DNA from: Limnoperna fortunei
Taxonomy: Eukaryota; Mollusca; Bivalvia; Mytilida; Modiolidae
DNA length: 64,000 nucleotides
Direction of reading: 5' to 3'
Assembly (NCBI GenBank): GCA_944474755.1
Contig: OX104112.1
Coordinates: forward strand, 21,354,460 to 21,418,459
Shown piece after piece: positions 11,478 through 23,088 of this stretch. Below the pieces are notes generated by a model. The model saw only the letters and a list, made by a program, of their open reading frames with translations, had not been told where the DNA came from and did no database searches. How positions within the stretch are numbered: the first letter of the stretch is position 1; every line of letters begins with the position of its first letter. The translations under genes and the position numbers were made by a program.

Positions 11478-14400
11478 GAATATGACTAATTACTGTAATA
11501 TGACTACCTCTGATATGACTAATTACTGGAATATGACTACCTCTGATATGACTTATTACTGGAATATGACTACCCCTGATATGACTTATTACTGGAATAT
11601 GACTACCCCCTGATATCACTAATTACTGGAATATGACTACCCCTGATATAACTAATTACTGGAATATGACTACCTCCTGATATGACTAATTACTGTAATA
11701 TGACTACCTCCTGATATGACTAATTACTGGAATATGACTACCCCCTGATATGACTAATTACTGGAATATGACTACCCCTGATATGACTAATTACTGGAAT
11801 ATGACTACCCCAGGATATGACTAATTACTGGAATATGACTACCCCTGATATGACTAATTACTGGAATATGACTACCCCTGATATGACTAATTACTGGAAT
11901 ATGACTACCTCCTGATATGACTAATTACTGGAATATGACTACCCCCTGATATGACTAATTACTGGAATATGACTACCTCCTGATATGACTAATTACTGGA
12001 ATATGACTACCTCTGATATGACTAATTACTGGAATATGACTACCCCCTGATATGACTTATTACTGGAATATGACTACCTCTGATATGACTAATTACTGGA
12101 ATATGACTACCCCAGGATATGACTAATTACTGGAATATGACTACCCCTGATATGACTAATTACTGGAATATGACTACCCCTGATATGACTAATTACTGGA
12201 ATATGACTACCCCAGGATATGACTAATTACTGGAATATGACTACCCCAGGATATGACTAATTACTGGAATATGACTACCCCTGATATGACTAATTACTGG
12301 AATATGACTACCCCTGATATGACTAATTACTGGAATATGACTACCCCTGATATGACTAATTACTGGAATATGACTACCTCCTGATATGACTAATTACTGG
12401 AATATGACTACCCCTGATATGACTTATTACTGGAATATGACTACCCCCTGATATGACTAATTACTGGAATATGACTACCCCTGATATGACTAATTACTGG
12501 AATATGACTACCCCCTGATATGACTAATTACTGGAATATGACTACCCCTGATATGACTAATAACTGGAATATGACTACCCCTGATATGACTTATTACTGG
12601 AATATGACTACCCCAGGATATGACTAATTACTGGAATATGACTACCCCTGATATGACTAATTACTGGAATATGACCACCCCATGATATGACTAATTACTG
12701 GAATATGACTACCCCTGATATGACTAATTACTGGAATATGACTACCCCCTGATATGACTAATAACTGGAATATGACCACCCCATGATATGACTAATAACT
12801 GGAATATGACTACCCCTGATATGACTAATTACTGGAATATGACTACCCCTGATATGACTTATTACTGGAATATGACTACCTCCTGATATGACTAATTACT
12901 GGAATATGACTACCCCCTGATATGACTAATTACTGGAATATGACTACCTCCTGATATGACTAATTACTGAATATGACTACCCCCTGATATGACTAATTAC
13001 TGGAATATGACTACCTCCTGATATGACTAATTACTGGAATATGACTACCCCCTGATATGACTAATTACTGGAATATGACTACCTCCTGATATGACTAATT
13101 ACTGGAATATGACTACCTCCTGATATGACTAATTACTGGAATATGACTACCCCCTGATATGACTCATTACTGGAATATGACTACCCCAGGATATGACTAA
13201 TTACTGGAATATGACTACCCCTGATATGACTAATTACTGGAATATGACTACCCCCTGATATGACTAATAACTGGAATATGACCACCCCATGATATGACTA
13301 ATTACTGGAATATGACTACCCCTGATATGACTAATTACTGGAATATGACTACCCCCTGATATGACTAATAACTGGAATATGACCACCCCATGATATGACT
13401 AATAACTGGAATATGACTACCCCTGATATGACTAATTACTGGAATATGACTACCCCTGATATGACTTATTACTGGAATATGACTACCTCCTGATATGACT
13501 AATTACTGGAATATGACTACCCCCTGATATGACTAATTACTAGAATATGACTACCTCCTGATATGACTAATTTCTGAATATGACTACCCCCTGATATGGC
13601 TAATTACTGGAATATGACTACCTCCTGATATGACTAATTACTGGAATATGACTACCCCCTGATATGACTAATTACTGGAATATGACTACCTCCTGATATG
13701 ACTAATTACTGGAATATGACTACCTCCTGATATGACTAATTACTGGAATATGACTACCCCCTGATATGACTAATTACTGGAATATGACTACCCCAGGATA
13801 TGACTAATTACTGGAATATGACTACCCCTGATATGACTTATTACTGGAATATGACTACCTCCTGATATGACTAATTATTGGAATATGACTACCCCCTGAT
13901 ATGACTAATTACTGGAATATGACTACCTCCTGATATGACTTATTACTGGAATATGACTACCCCTGATATGACTAATTACTGGAATATGACTACCTCCTGA
14001 TATGACTAATTACTGGAATATGACTACCCCTGATATGACTAATTACTGGAATATGACTACCCCTGATATGACTAATTACTGGAATATGACTACCCCTGAT
14101 ATGACTAATTACTGGAATATGACTACCTCCTGATATGACTTATTACTGGAATATGACTACCCCTGATATGACTAATTACTGGAATATGACTACCCCTGAT
14201 ATGACTTATTACTGGAATATGACTACCCCCTGATATGACTAATGGAATATGACTACCCCTGATATGACTTATTACTGGAATATGACTACCCCTGATATGA
14301 CTAATTACTGGAATATGACTAACCCTGATATGACTTATTACTGGAATATGACTACCCCTGATATGACTAATTACTGGAATATGACTACCCCTGATATGAC

Positions 14401-16920
14401 TAATTACTGGAATATGACTACCTCCTGATATGACTTATTACTGGAATATGACTACCCCTGATATGACTAATTACTAGAATATGTCTACCCCCTGATATGA
14501 CTAATGGAATATGACTACCCTTGATATGACTAATTATTGGAATATGACTACCCCCTGATATGACTAATTACTGGAATATGACTACCCCCTGATATGACTT
14601 ATTACTGGAATATGACTACCTCTGATATGACCAATTACTGGAATATGACTACCTCTGATATGACTAATTACTGGAATATGACTACCTCTGATATGACTAA
14701 TTACTGGAATATGACTACCTCTGATATGACTAATTACTGGAATATGACTACCTCTGATATGACTTATTACTGGAATATGACTACCTCTGATATGACTAAT
14801 TTCTGGAATATGACTACCTCTGATATGACTAATTACTGGAATATGACTACCTCTGATATGACTTATTACTGGAATATGACTACCTCTGATATGACCAATT
14901 ATTGGAATATGACTACCCCCTGATATGACTAATTACTGGAATATGACTACCCCCTGATATGACTTATTACTGGAATATGACTACCTCTGATATGACTAAT
15001 TACTGGAATATGACTACCTCTGATATGACTAATTACTGGAATATGACTACCTCTGATATGACTAATTACTGGAATATGACTACCCCCTGATATGACTTAT
15101 TACTGGAATATGACTACCTCTGATATGACTAATTACTGGAATATGACTACCCCTGATATGACTTATTACTGGAATATGACTACCTCCTGATATGACTAAT
15201 TACTGGAATATGACTACCACCTGATATGACTTATTACTGGAATATGACTACCCACTGATATGACTAATTACTGGAATATGACTACCTCCTGATATGACTT
15301 ATTACTGGAATATGACTACCTCCTGATATGACTAATTACTGGAATATGACTACCTCTGATATGACTAATTACTGGAATATGACTACCCCCTGATATGACT
15401 TATTACTGGAATATGACTACCTCTGATATGACTAATTACTGGAATATGACTACCCCTGATATGACTAATTACTGGAATATGACTACCTCCTGATATAACT
15501 AATTACTGGAATATGACTACCCCTGATATGACTAATTACTGGAATATGACTACCCCCTGATATGACTAATTACTGGAATATGACTACCTCCTGATATGAC
15601 TAATTACTGGAATATGACTACCCCTGATATGACTTATTACTGGAATATGACTACCCCCTGATATGACTAATTACTGGAATATGACTACCTCCTGATATGA
15701 CTAATTACTGGAATATGACTACCTCCTGATATGACTTATTACTGGAATATGACTACCCCCTGATATGACTAATTACTGGAATATGACTACCTCCTGATAT
15801 GATTAATTACTGGAATATGACTACCCCTGATATGACTTATTACTGGAATATGAGTACCTCCTGATATGATTAATTACTGGAATATGACTACCCCTTGACA
15901 TAACTAATTACTGGAATATGACTACCCCTTGATATAACTAATTACTGGAATATGACTATCCCTGATATGACTAATTACTGGAATATGTCTACCCCCTGAT
16001 ATGACTAATGGAATATTACTACCCCTGATATGACTTATTACTGGAATATGACTACCTCCTGATATGACTAATTACTGGAATATGACTACCCCCTGATATG
16101 ACTAATTACTGGAATATGACTACCCCCTGATATGACTAATTACTGGAATATGACTACCCCCTGATATGACTAATTACTGGAATATGACTACCCCTGATAT
16201 GACTAATTACTGGAATATGACTACCTCCTGATATGACTAATTACTGGAATATGACTACCTCTGATATGACTAATTACTGGAATATGACTACCCCTGATAT
16301 GACTAATTACTGGAATATGACTACCTCCTGATATGACTAATTACTGGAATATGACTACCCCTGATATGACTAATTACTGGAATATGACTACCCCTGATAT
16401 GACTAATTACTGGAATATGACTACCACTGATATGACTAATTACTGGAATATGACTTCCTTCTGATATGACTTATTACTGGAATATGACTACCCCCTGATA
16501 TGACTAATTACTGGAATATGACTACCCCTGATATGTCTAATTACTGGAATATGACTACCCCTGATATGACTTATTACTGGAATATGACTACCTCCTGATA
16601 TGACTAATTACTGGAATATGACTATCCCCTGATATGACTAATTACTGGAATATGACCACCCCATGATATGACTAATTACTGGAATATGACTACCTTTGAT
16701 ATGAATTATTGCTGGAATATGACTTCCTCCCGACATGACTAATTACTGGAATATGACTACCCCATTATATGACTAATAACTGGAATATGACTACCCCTTG
16801 ATATGACTAATTACTGGAATATGACTACCTCCTCAAATGACTAATTACTTGAATATAAATACCCTCTGATATGACTAATTACTGGAATATGATTACCCCT
16901 GATATGAATTATAACTGGAT
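11478..16920 (+). repeat. 5.4-kb satellite-like array of a 33/34-bp unit
   Basis: Roughly 160 units of the form GATATGACTAATTACTG plus GAATATGACTACCCCT. The two halves are themselves related (both contain ATATGACTA), so the unit is an old dimer of a 16-17-bp monomer. Length varies between 33 and 34 bp by one C (CCCCTG or CTCCTG). Occasional 26-bp units lack TTACT. A run at 14594-14923 is all 33-bp units and therefore stays open for 109 codons (MTNYWNMTTSD repeats). This is an arithmetic effect, not a gene. The right end decays over about 16640-16920. Confidence 0.97.
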
Positions 16921-17429
16921 TTTAACCTGGTTGCTATGACAGGCTCCATGCATTAAGCAGGAGTTTTACTTTCCCTTCCGGAGCATCTGAACTCAGTCCG
17001 GGTTTTAATGGGGTTGGTTTTGATCAATCTTTTGGGTTTTTTGTGTGCCTGTTTGTTTTGTGTATTTCCCCTGATGTGTTTAACCATGGTTTCGTCTCTC
17101 TTTGACTTATCGTTATCTTATTGCTCCTTGGTATATTCGATTCTCTTTTTCAAAATAAGTACACGATAGTGAAAATATTAATTTTATAACCATAAGTACA
17201 AAACAATATTCAGTTAATAAAGTTAACGTAAAAACATTACTTGGCGGCTTCGGTTGTCAAACATATGTCGCTTCGTGTAGTTGGCTGTGTTCAGTGTGAA
17301 GACACGGTTGTGCACAGTTGTAAACACACTTCTGTGTACCTTTAGAGGGAGCATCTCATTTTTGTACTTGTAGTTAGGCACGGCTGTGTACAGTTATAAA
17401 GACACACCTGTTCGCTTGTGGAAGGAATT

Positions 17430-17535
17430 TCAGGTAAGTTTGATTGAGGCCTGCTCATACTGTAGGTAAGTGTGATTGAGGACCGGATCATACTGTAGGT
17501 AAGTGTGATTGAGGACCGGATCACACTGTAAGTAA
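17430..17535 (+). repeat. 34-bp tandem repeat, about three copies
   Basis: Copies of GTAAGTGTGATTGAGG followed by ACCGGATCATACTGTAG occur in direct succession. The first and last copies are diverged (GGCCTGCTCATACTG and GTAAGTATGGTTGATG). The antisense frame over it reads as MIRSSITLTYS repeats and is not a gene. Confidence 0.85.
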
Positions 17536-17871
17536 GTATGGTTGATGAAAACCATGATGCTATCGCTGATGGTAAACCAATCCTAATTTTCTACTAATTA
17601 AAAAAGGAATGAGTTTTGAAATCGTGACCTGATACTATCTGAACAGTAGACTGCACAATTTCTTTTTGTTAAAATAAATACAGACCAGGAGTAGTCTTTT
17701 CCCCCGCATCACTAGATTTGTAAACATAAACAATCAACTGAAATCTCAACAGAATGATCAAAATACGGGTGTAAAGACTTTAAAGATATTGTTACATGTT
17801 TTGAACGCCTCCACAAATACATAGAAACTAAAATTGTTGAATAAAGTTTGAGCAAAATGAGTTAGCCAAAA

Positions 17872-18183
17872 GATGTAGTCAGAGAGCAGGTTGAATTCTT
17901 CAAGGCAGAATTCGAGGACCTTCACAACAAGCTGATGCTCAACTTGGAAGCACAACTAGAAGAAGAACGTAACGAAAGGATCAAGCTTAAGTTATGGGGA
18001 CATAAGTAGGATTTAATTATTCGCCGAATAAAATGCCACTCTGATGTTAGAGAGTTCTCAAAAGCGACAATTATATTCGTCAGAGAGTTTCCTGAGAAAT
18101 ATCTCGGCATGCAGAATGTTAATATAATACTATTTACCGCTGTACAAAGTCCCGTAACCCTAATAAACAGAATATCAGTTTAG
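17872..18183 (+). pseudogene. Decayed coding-like fragment, glutamate/lysine-rich, unidentified
   Basis: One reading frame stays open from about 17872 to 18183 except for a single TAG at 18007-18009. Before the stop it reads as an amphipathic stretch including REQVEFFKAEFEDLHNKL and AQLEEERNERIKLK. After the stop, in the same frame, it continues with IRRIKCHSDVREFSKATII and REFPEKYLG. The amino-acid make-up looks like real protein, with a short coiled coil, rather than random AT-rich DNA. No start codon is present. I do not recognise the protein. It could be a fossil exon or the remains of a transposon ORF. Confidence 0.35.
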
Positions 18184-18679
18184 TTTAAACATATTTTATT
18201 GTCTAAGTAACAAATGGATTGGACACAAGTTATAACAACTTACAATGCCTCTCCATAGCAATAATATTATGTAGCTACACATGATGACAGCAAGTTCAAA
18301 ATACTATAAATAAGTACAAGGAACAATAATACATAATATAATAACAATAATAAAGAACATACATGCAAGTTGATGTGATAGTAAATAGAATATACAAGGT
18401 GTAAAGGTATAAAGGATGCGAGTACATATATTCGAAGATTATTTGTTTTCAGTAACAAAACTAAAAAATATTATTCACAGAAACGTCTGGTTTTATTTAT
18501 ATAACTATGAACACTTCTAAATATCATGATATTATGTTCATCACTGAGTAACAGAATATCATTTTGAGGCTGTAGCGCTGAAACTTAAACTCTGGTTACA
18601 GTTCAGTACCAGATCTTCCGCCTGGGCCAGCACGATTGAGATGGGATTTGCTGAACACAAGATGTTTTGTTTGAATGCG

Positions 18680-18915
18680 GTTTAACGCCACTTTAAGCTT
18701 TTTCAGCTATATCATGGCGTCAAGTTTTTATTGGGGAGGAAGCCGTAGAAAACCCCCGACCATCGGTAGGAAAACTGGCAATCCTTGTCAATTAAGATTG
18801 AAGTCGAGTACACCTTGCCTGCAGTGGGACTCGAACCCACAATCTCAGTGTTGCCAGACCACATGATTAATAGTAGACGAACAACCTTAATAACAACTCG
18901 GCAACCGAGGCCCCT
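18680..18915 (-). mobile_element. tRNA-derived SINE, minus strand
   Basis: Read on the minus strand the element begins GGGGCCTCGGTTGCCGAG, a serine-tRNA-like head with an A-box, and has GGGTTCGAGTCCCAC as B-box. A conserved middle (CCAGTTTTCCTACCGA type) and a tail with GCTGAAAAAGCTTAAAGTGG follow. It is closely related to 43173-43431 and 61955-62196. It resembles mollusc SINEs such as the RUDI group, but that name is from memory and untested. Confidence 0.88.
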
Positions 18916-18949
18916 CTGAATACAAGAAGAAAAATGTCGCCGGAAAAGA

Positions 18950-20400
18950 AACTAGAGGCTCCCAGGAGCCTGTATCGCTCACCTGAACCTGAAACCAAAC
19001 AACCCTTTTTTATCCAGCTTTTCTTTGCTATAAGGAATTGTCTAACACTTCTGCAAAAATCATTAATTTTGACCTTTTAAGGGAAATAATTCCTATAAGG
19101 AGGAGCTTTTGATGCTTAGAGAAAGAAGGGAGGTTCAATTCAAATTTGCTGTACCTGTTATACTTTTTTAACTATCAGTCGAAAACTCTCTCGACTCCCA
19201 CCCCCCCCCCCTTTTTTCATTTTTTCTATTTTAAGGCCAACGTAGCTATGTAGGTAGTCAGGTGTCATGATTTGCACAATTTTGGTAGAGGACGTCATAA
19301 AGATGATGTGTGCAATTTTTCAAAGCAGTTCTTTCATTGGTTAAAAAGGAGAAGATTTTTTAAAATCAAGAAAAAATGATTAAAAAAATGTTCAAGGAGA
19401 ATAATTCCTATACTGTTCATCAGACAATCTTGACCCTAAAGTCATTTTTGTAGCCCTCATAGAGCAGAACAATTAAGCAATGCTAACTTTTTCTCTAGTT
19501 CTAATAATTTTTCAAGATTTTGAGGCAAAAATGTCAAAAATAATCAATTTCGACAATTACAGGGCAATAACTCCTATAAGGAGTCATCATACAACTTCAA
19601 CCCAATGGAGTGTTTCGTAGAGCTTTTGATGCAGATGAAGGCATGTCTCTTCGGTTTTCCTGTATCTGTTACACGTTTTTAAATATAAGCCAAAAACTGT
19701 ATTTTACCCCCCCCCCCTTCCGTCCTATTTTTATCCATGGTGGCCATGTTGGTTAATCTGCAGCCATGGTTGGTGCAAACTTGGTTGAGGACATTTGACG
19801 GATGATGTGTACAAAGTTTCAAAGCAGTACTTTCAGTTGTTTCAGAGGAGAAGATTTTAAAAAATCAATTAAAACCGATTTAAAAAAACAGTTCAAGGGG
19901 AATAACTCTTAAACGGTTAATCAAACAATCTTGACCTTTAAGTCATTTTTTGTAGCCCTCATAGAGCAGAACAATTAAGCAATGCTAACTTTTTCTCTAC
20001 TTCTAATAATTTTCAAGATTTTGAGGCAAAAATGGCAAAAATCATCAATTTTGACAATTAAAGGGCAATAACTCCTACAAGGAGTCATCATACAACTTTG
20101 ACCCAATAGAGTTTTGTAGAGCTTTAAATGCTGAAGAAGGAAAGTCTCTTTGGTTTTCCCGTATCTGTTATACTTTTTGAACTATAAGCAAAAAACTGTA
20201 TTCTGACCCCCCCCCCCGTTCTATTTTTAGCCATTGCGGCCATGTTGGTGGGTCTGAAGCCATGATTTATGCAAGCTTGGAAGAGGACATTTTACTGATG
20301 ATTTGTGCAAAGGTTCAAAGCAATCCCTTCAGTGGTTTTGGAGGAGAAGATTTTTGAAGAAAAGTTAACGACGACAAAGACGGACAGGTGAGCTAAAAAG
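18950..20400. repeat. About 0.5-kb tandem repeat family bounded by GCTCACCTG motifs
   Basis: Two to three diverged units repeat with periods of about 481 and 501 bp (the AGGG-AATAA-TCCTA block is at 19080, 19561 and 20062). Each unit includes a C-tract, a GTAGCCCTCATAGAGCAGAAC block and a GGAGAAGATTTT block. The left border has TATCGCTCACCTGAACC. The right border has GACGGACAGGTGAGC, whose complement also reads GCTCACCTG, so the borders are weakly inverted. Non-coding. Probably an interspersed mollusc repeat with internal tandem expansion. Confidence 0.8.
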
Positions 20401-20994
20401 CGAACAAAACTTGAGTACCTTAACTAACGAGTCACAATTCTCAAAACTCCATCACACATCAAAACACCCCCGGACCCGGGACACTAACTAAAAAAACATT
20501 GAAAAAAAATGTGTGTATTTAATAAGAAATCTGAACAAAGCTTTTATATTTATAGTTAAATATAAATGTGTTGACAAAATGTCGTTTACCTGTCTCTTGT
20601 CTTTGTTATTCATGCTAGTCGTTTGTCTGTTCGTTTGTTATTTGAGTTTGTGTGTATATGACTTTTTCCGACTCAGTCGGTATTACATTCACTTTTTACC
20701 TTTTGACCTCATGACACTTCACCACTTGAAAAAGCAAGTCACGTGATCGTAATTCTGTTTCTTGATTAGTCAAAAACCAATTGGACGGGGGTTCGGAATA
20801 GGAACGTAAATTGGCAATTCACCTTTCAAATTTTTATTATTTTAAACTATTATTATTAGATTTTGCCGTCTGTTTGTTTATAAAATTATTTTATAGTGCA
20901 ATTTAAGTATTAAGAACGATAAAGATGAGCTGCAGTTTGTAAAATTATATATCAAACAACTTGTACAAAAAAGTTAAATATTTTTTTTTAAGTA

Positions 20995-21358
20995 CAGAAG
21001 GCGCGGATCCAAGGAAATGCGTACCGGGCGTACGCCCCTCTCCCCCCCCCCCACCCCCCCCCCCAAAAAAAAAAAGAGACAGAGAGAACGAAAGGGTAAA
21101 ACGAGAAAAAAAGGAAAAGGAATATGATATTTCATTAAAAAAAATTCATTATTTATGGTCATAGTTGAAAAAAGGCAGCTAAAAGAAGGGGCACAAATAA
21201 AAAAAACGAGTGTAGAAAACTTTGTCTGATGGCTACCAAATGCTTAGATTCCCGGAGCATCCGAACCCCCTACCAGGACCTGCTGGGGCCGCAAAAGCCC
21301 CCAGACTCCTCGCCGAACTTTTGCGCCTCCCCTAACACAAATTCCAGGATCCGCCCTG
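20995..21358. mobile_element. hAT-like MITE remnant, copy 1
   Basis: The left end reads CAGAAGGCGCGGATCCAAGG and the right end GGATCCGCCCTG, inverted relatives of each other and of the CAG-GGCGGATCC ends common in hAT elements. Long C and A tracts (about 21042-21075) lie inside. No transposase and no clear 8-bp duplication are visible, so the class is tentative. The open frames here differ between the two segment copies by tract length and are not genes. Confidence 0.5.
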
Positions 21359-22423
21359 TACAGCGCAAATTAAAACTCATATTAAAACATGCAGGATTTT
21401 TGCGGGCTTTTCTGGGGTGTAAAAAAGACAAATGAACAATCATTTTATGTACATGTTGATATTAAATCAAATGTATTATTATTGTTTTTTGGCGTCCGTC
21501 GTAGTACACACATATATAGAGAGTTATGGCTTTAATTGTTAAGATTACTTTGCCTATTCAGTAAATTTAAAACTATAAACAAATGAACAAACCACAGGTC
21601 TGTACGTCTTAAAGCTCAGTAGATCTTAACCTGCTGCCCCCCCCCCCCGCCCCTCCAACCGGTTTGCTGGCATTACCTGCGATATAGTCCAAGAATCCTC
21701 TGCCGTCTAACCTTGTTTTTTGCGCGGGACGTCAGAGAGCTCTCCATAAGCGGATTGTGCGACACGGGTCCGAGAACAAACATTTTCGACCAGTTAAACT
21801 ATATAAAATTCGCTTCATTAGATATTTTTTTCTTTGAATATAATCATCATACCTCTCTCTACTCAGAAATGCATGCATTCATTAACTCTTCCCATCCTTA
21901 CTTTTATGTTTTTGATTCATACTTGAACTGTACAAATCAAATTATTTCAATAGGGAAATAATCCGATAAACAAATGGTCCATAACTCTATTTTGCGATTC
22001 GTTATGAAAAATTATAGTTTAAATATTATTTTATAAAACAACATTATCGTTAATGTGTATTAGATTACGCTGAAAATTTGAAGGGGTAAAATTCAGAATA
22101 TATCTTTCGAAAAATTATATAAAGCTGCAGCCACAGCAGTTCACTTGACACAAAGTTCGATGAAATTAAAGTGCAGAATTAGATGTATGGATGAAATTAG
22201 ATTGTATGCTAAACTTTGCAGACGTATCTTTGGAATAACAAAATTATTAGATTCAACTCTGCTTACTCATCGCAAATAAAAATTAAAGTCTTTCCAGATT
22301 TGAATTAAAATAAACCAACGAAATATCGAGTCGTAATCCGTGTATTCTTGTACCAAAAACCGTTCAGTTTCACATCACATATAGGACATTTAATGAAGTC
22401 CGAATTTGTACGAAAGGAATCTA

Positions 22424-23088
22424 AGACCCCGTTTACACTAGACGGAAAGATCGATCTTTTTTGCATCGATTCAAAAAGATCGATCTTTTTGTCAGTGTAA
22501 ACGATAAAGATCGATCTTTATTTGAATCGATTCAAAAAGAACCGGACTTAAAAAGTCCTGCTTTAGACCTAGACTTAAAAAGATCTATCTTTTTTGAATC
22601 GATCTTTCTTGTAGTGTAAACGCACGAATCGTACTTTAATAGTCTGAGAACATATTTATAGAAATGCGTATGTACTGCGCATGTTTGGCGGCAAAAATAC
22701 ACGTGAATATATAAAACATCAAAACAATGGAGCGAAAGAGATGAGAATCGTGGTCACCCTCAAACAAAAAACTCATAATTTGGATACCAAGTAAGGCCGG
22801 TGATACATCTGTCTCCTTCATTTTAGCAAAATGTTTGCATACATTAAACTCGTGGCATGTATTAAGTACCCATGTGAATTCTATTAATAGAACATTTAAT
22901 TAAAAATAGGCGGCTAAACCGATTCTTGTTGTCAAATTTAACGCCAGTATAAACGCATAGGACTTAAAAAGATCGATTGCAATCGATCTTTCGTGCTATT
23001 TCACAAGTGTGTGTAAATGCAAACCAGTCTTTTTAAGATCGATTCAAAAAAGATCGATGTATTTTTTTTCATAGTGTAAACGGGGCCT
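22424..23088. mobile_element. 665-bp MITE with TA flanks, copy 1
   Basis: The left end AGACCCCGTTTACACTA is the near-complement of the right end TAGTGTAAACGGGGCCT, and TA lies directly outside both ends. The interior is packed with AGATCGATCTTTTT / AATCGATT motifs arranged as palindromes. There is no coding capacity (the 61-codon minus frame is not convincing). A TA duplication suggests Tc1/mariner-type integration, but this is an inference from two bases. Confidence 0.75.

Larger units (their letters stand above)
16921..18679. other. Intergenic interval after the 33-bp array
   Basis: Holds a small 34-bp tandem repeat (17430-17535) and a decayed coding-like fragment (17872-18183), both listed. 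The rest, including T-rich 16960-17160 and AT-rich 18190-18600, shows no gene. Confidence 0.6.

Noticed and set aside
20961..21164. ORFs across C and A tracts in the duplicated segment
   Set aside because: Reading frame changes with tract length between the two copies, so no protein is conserved even between duplicates.
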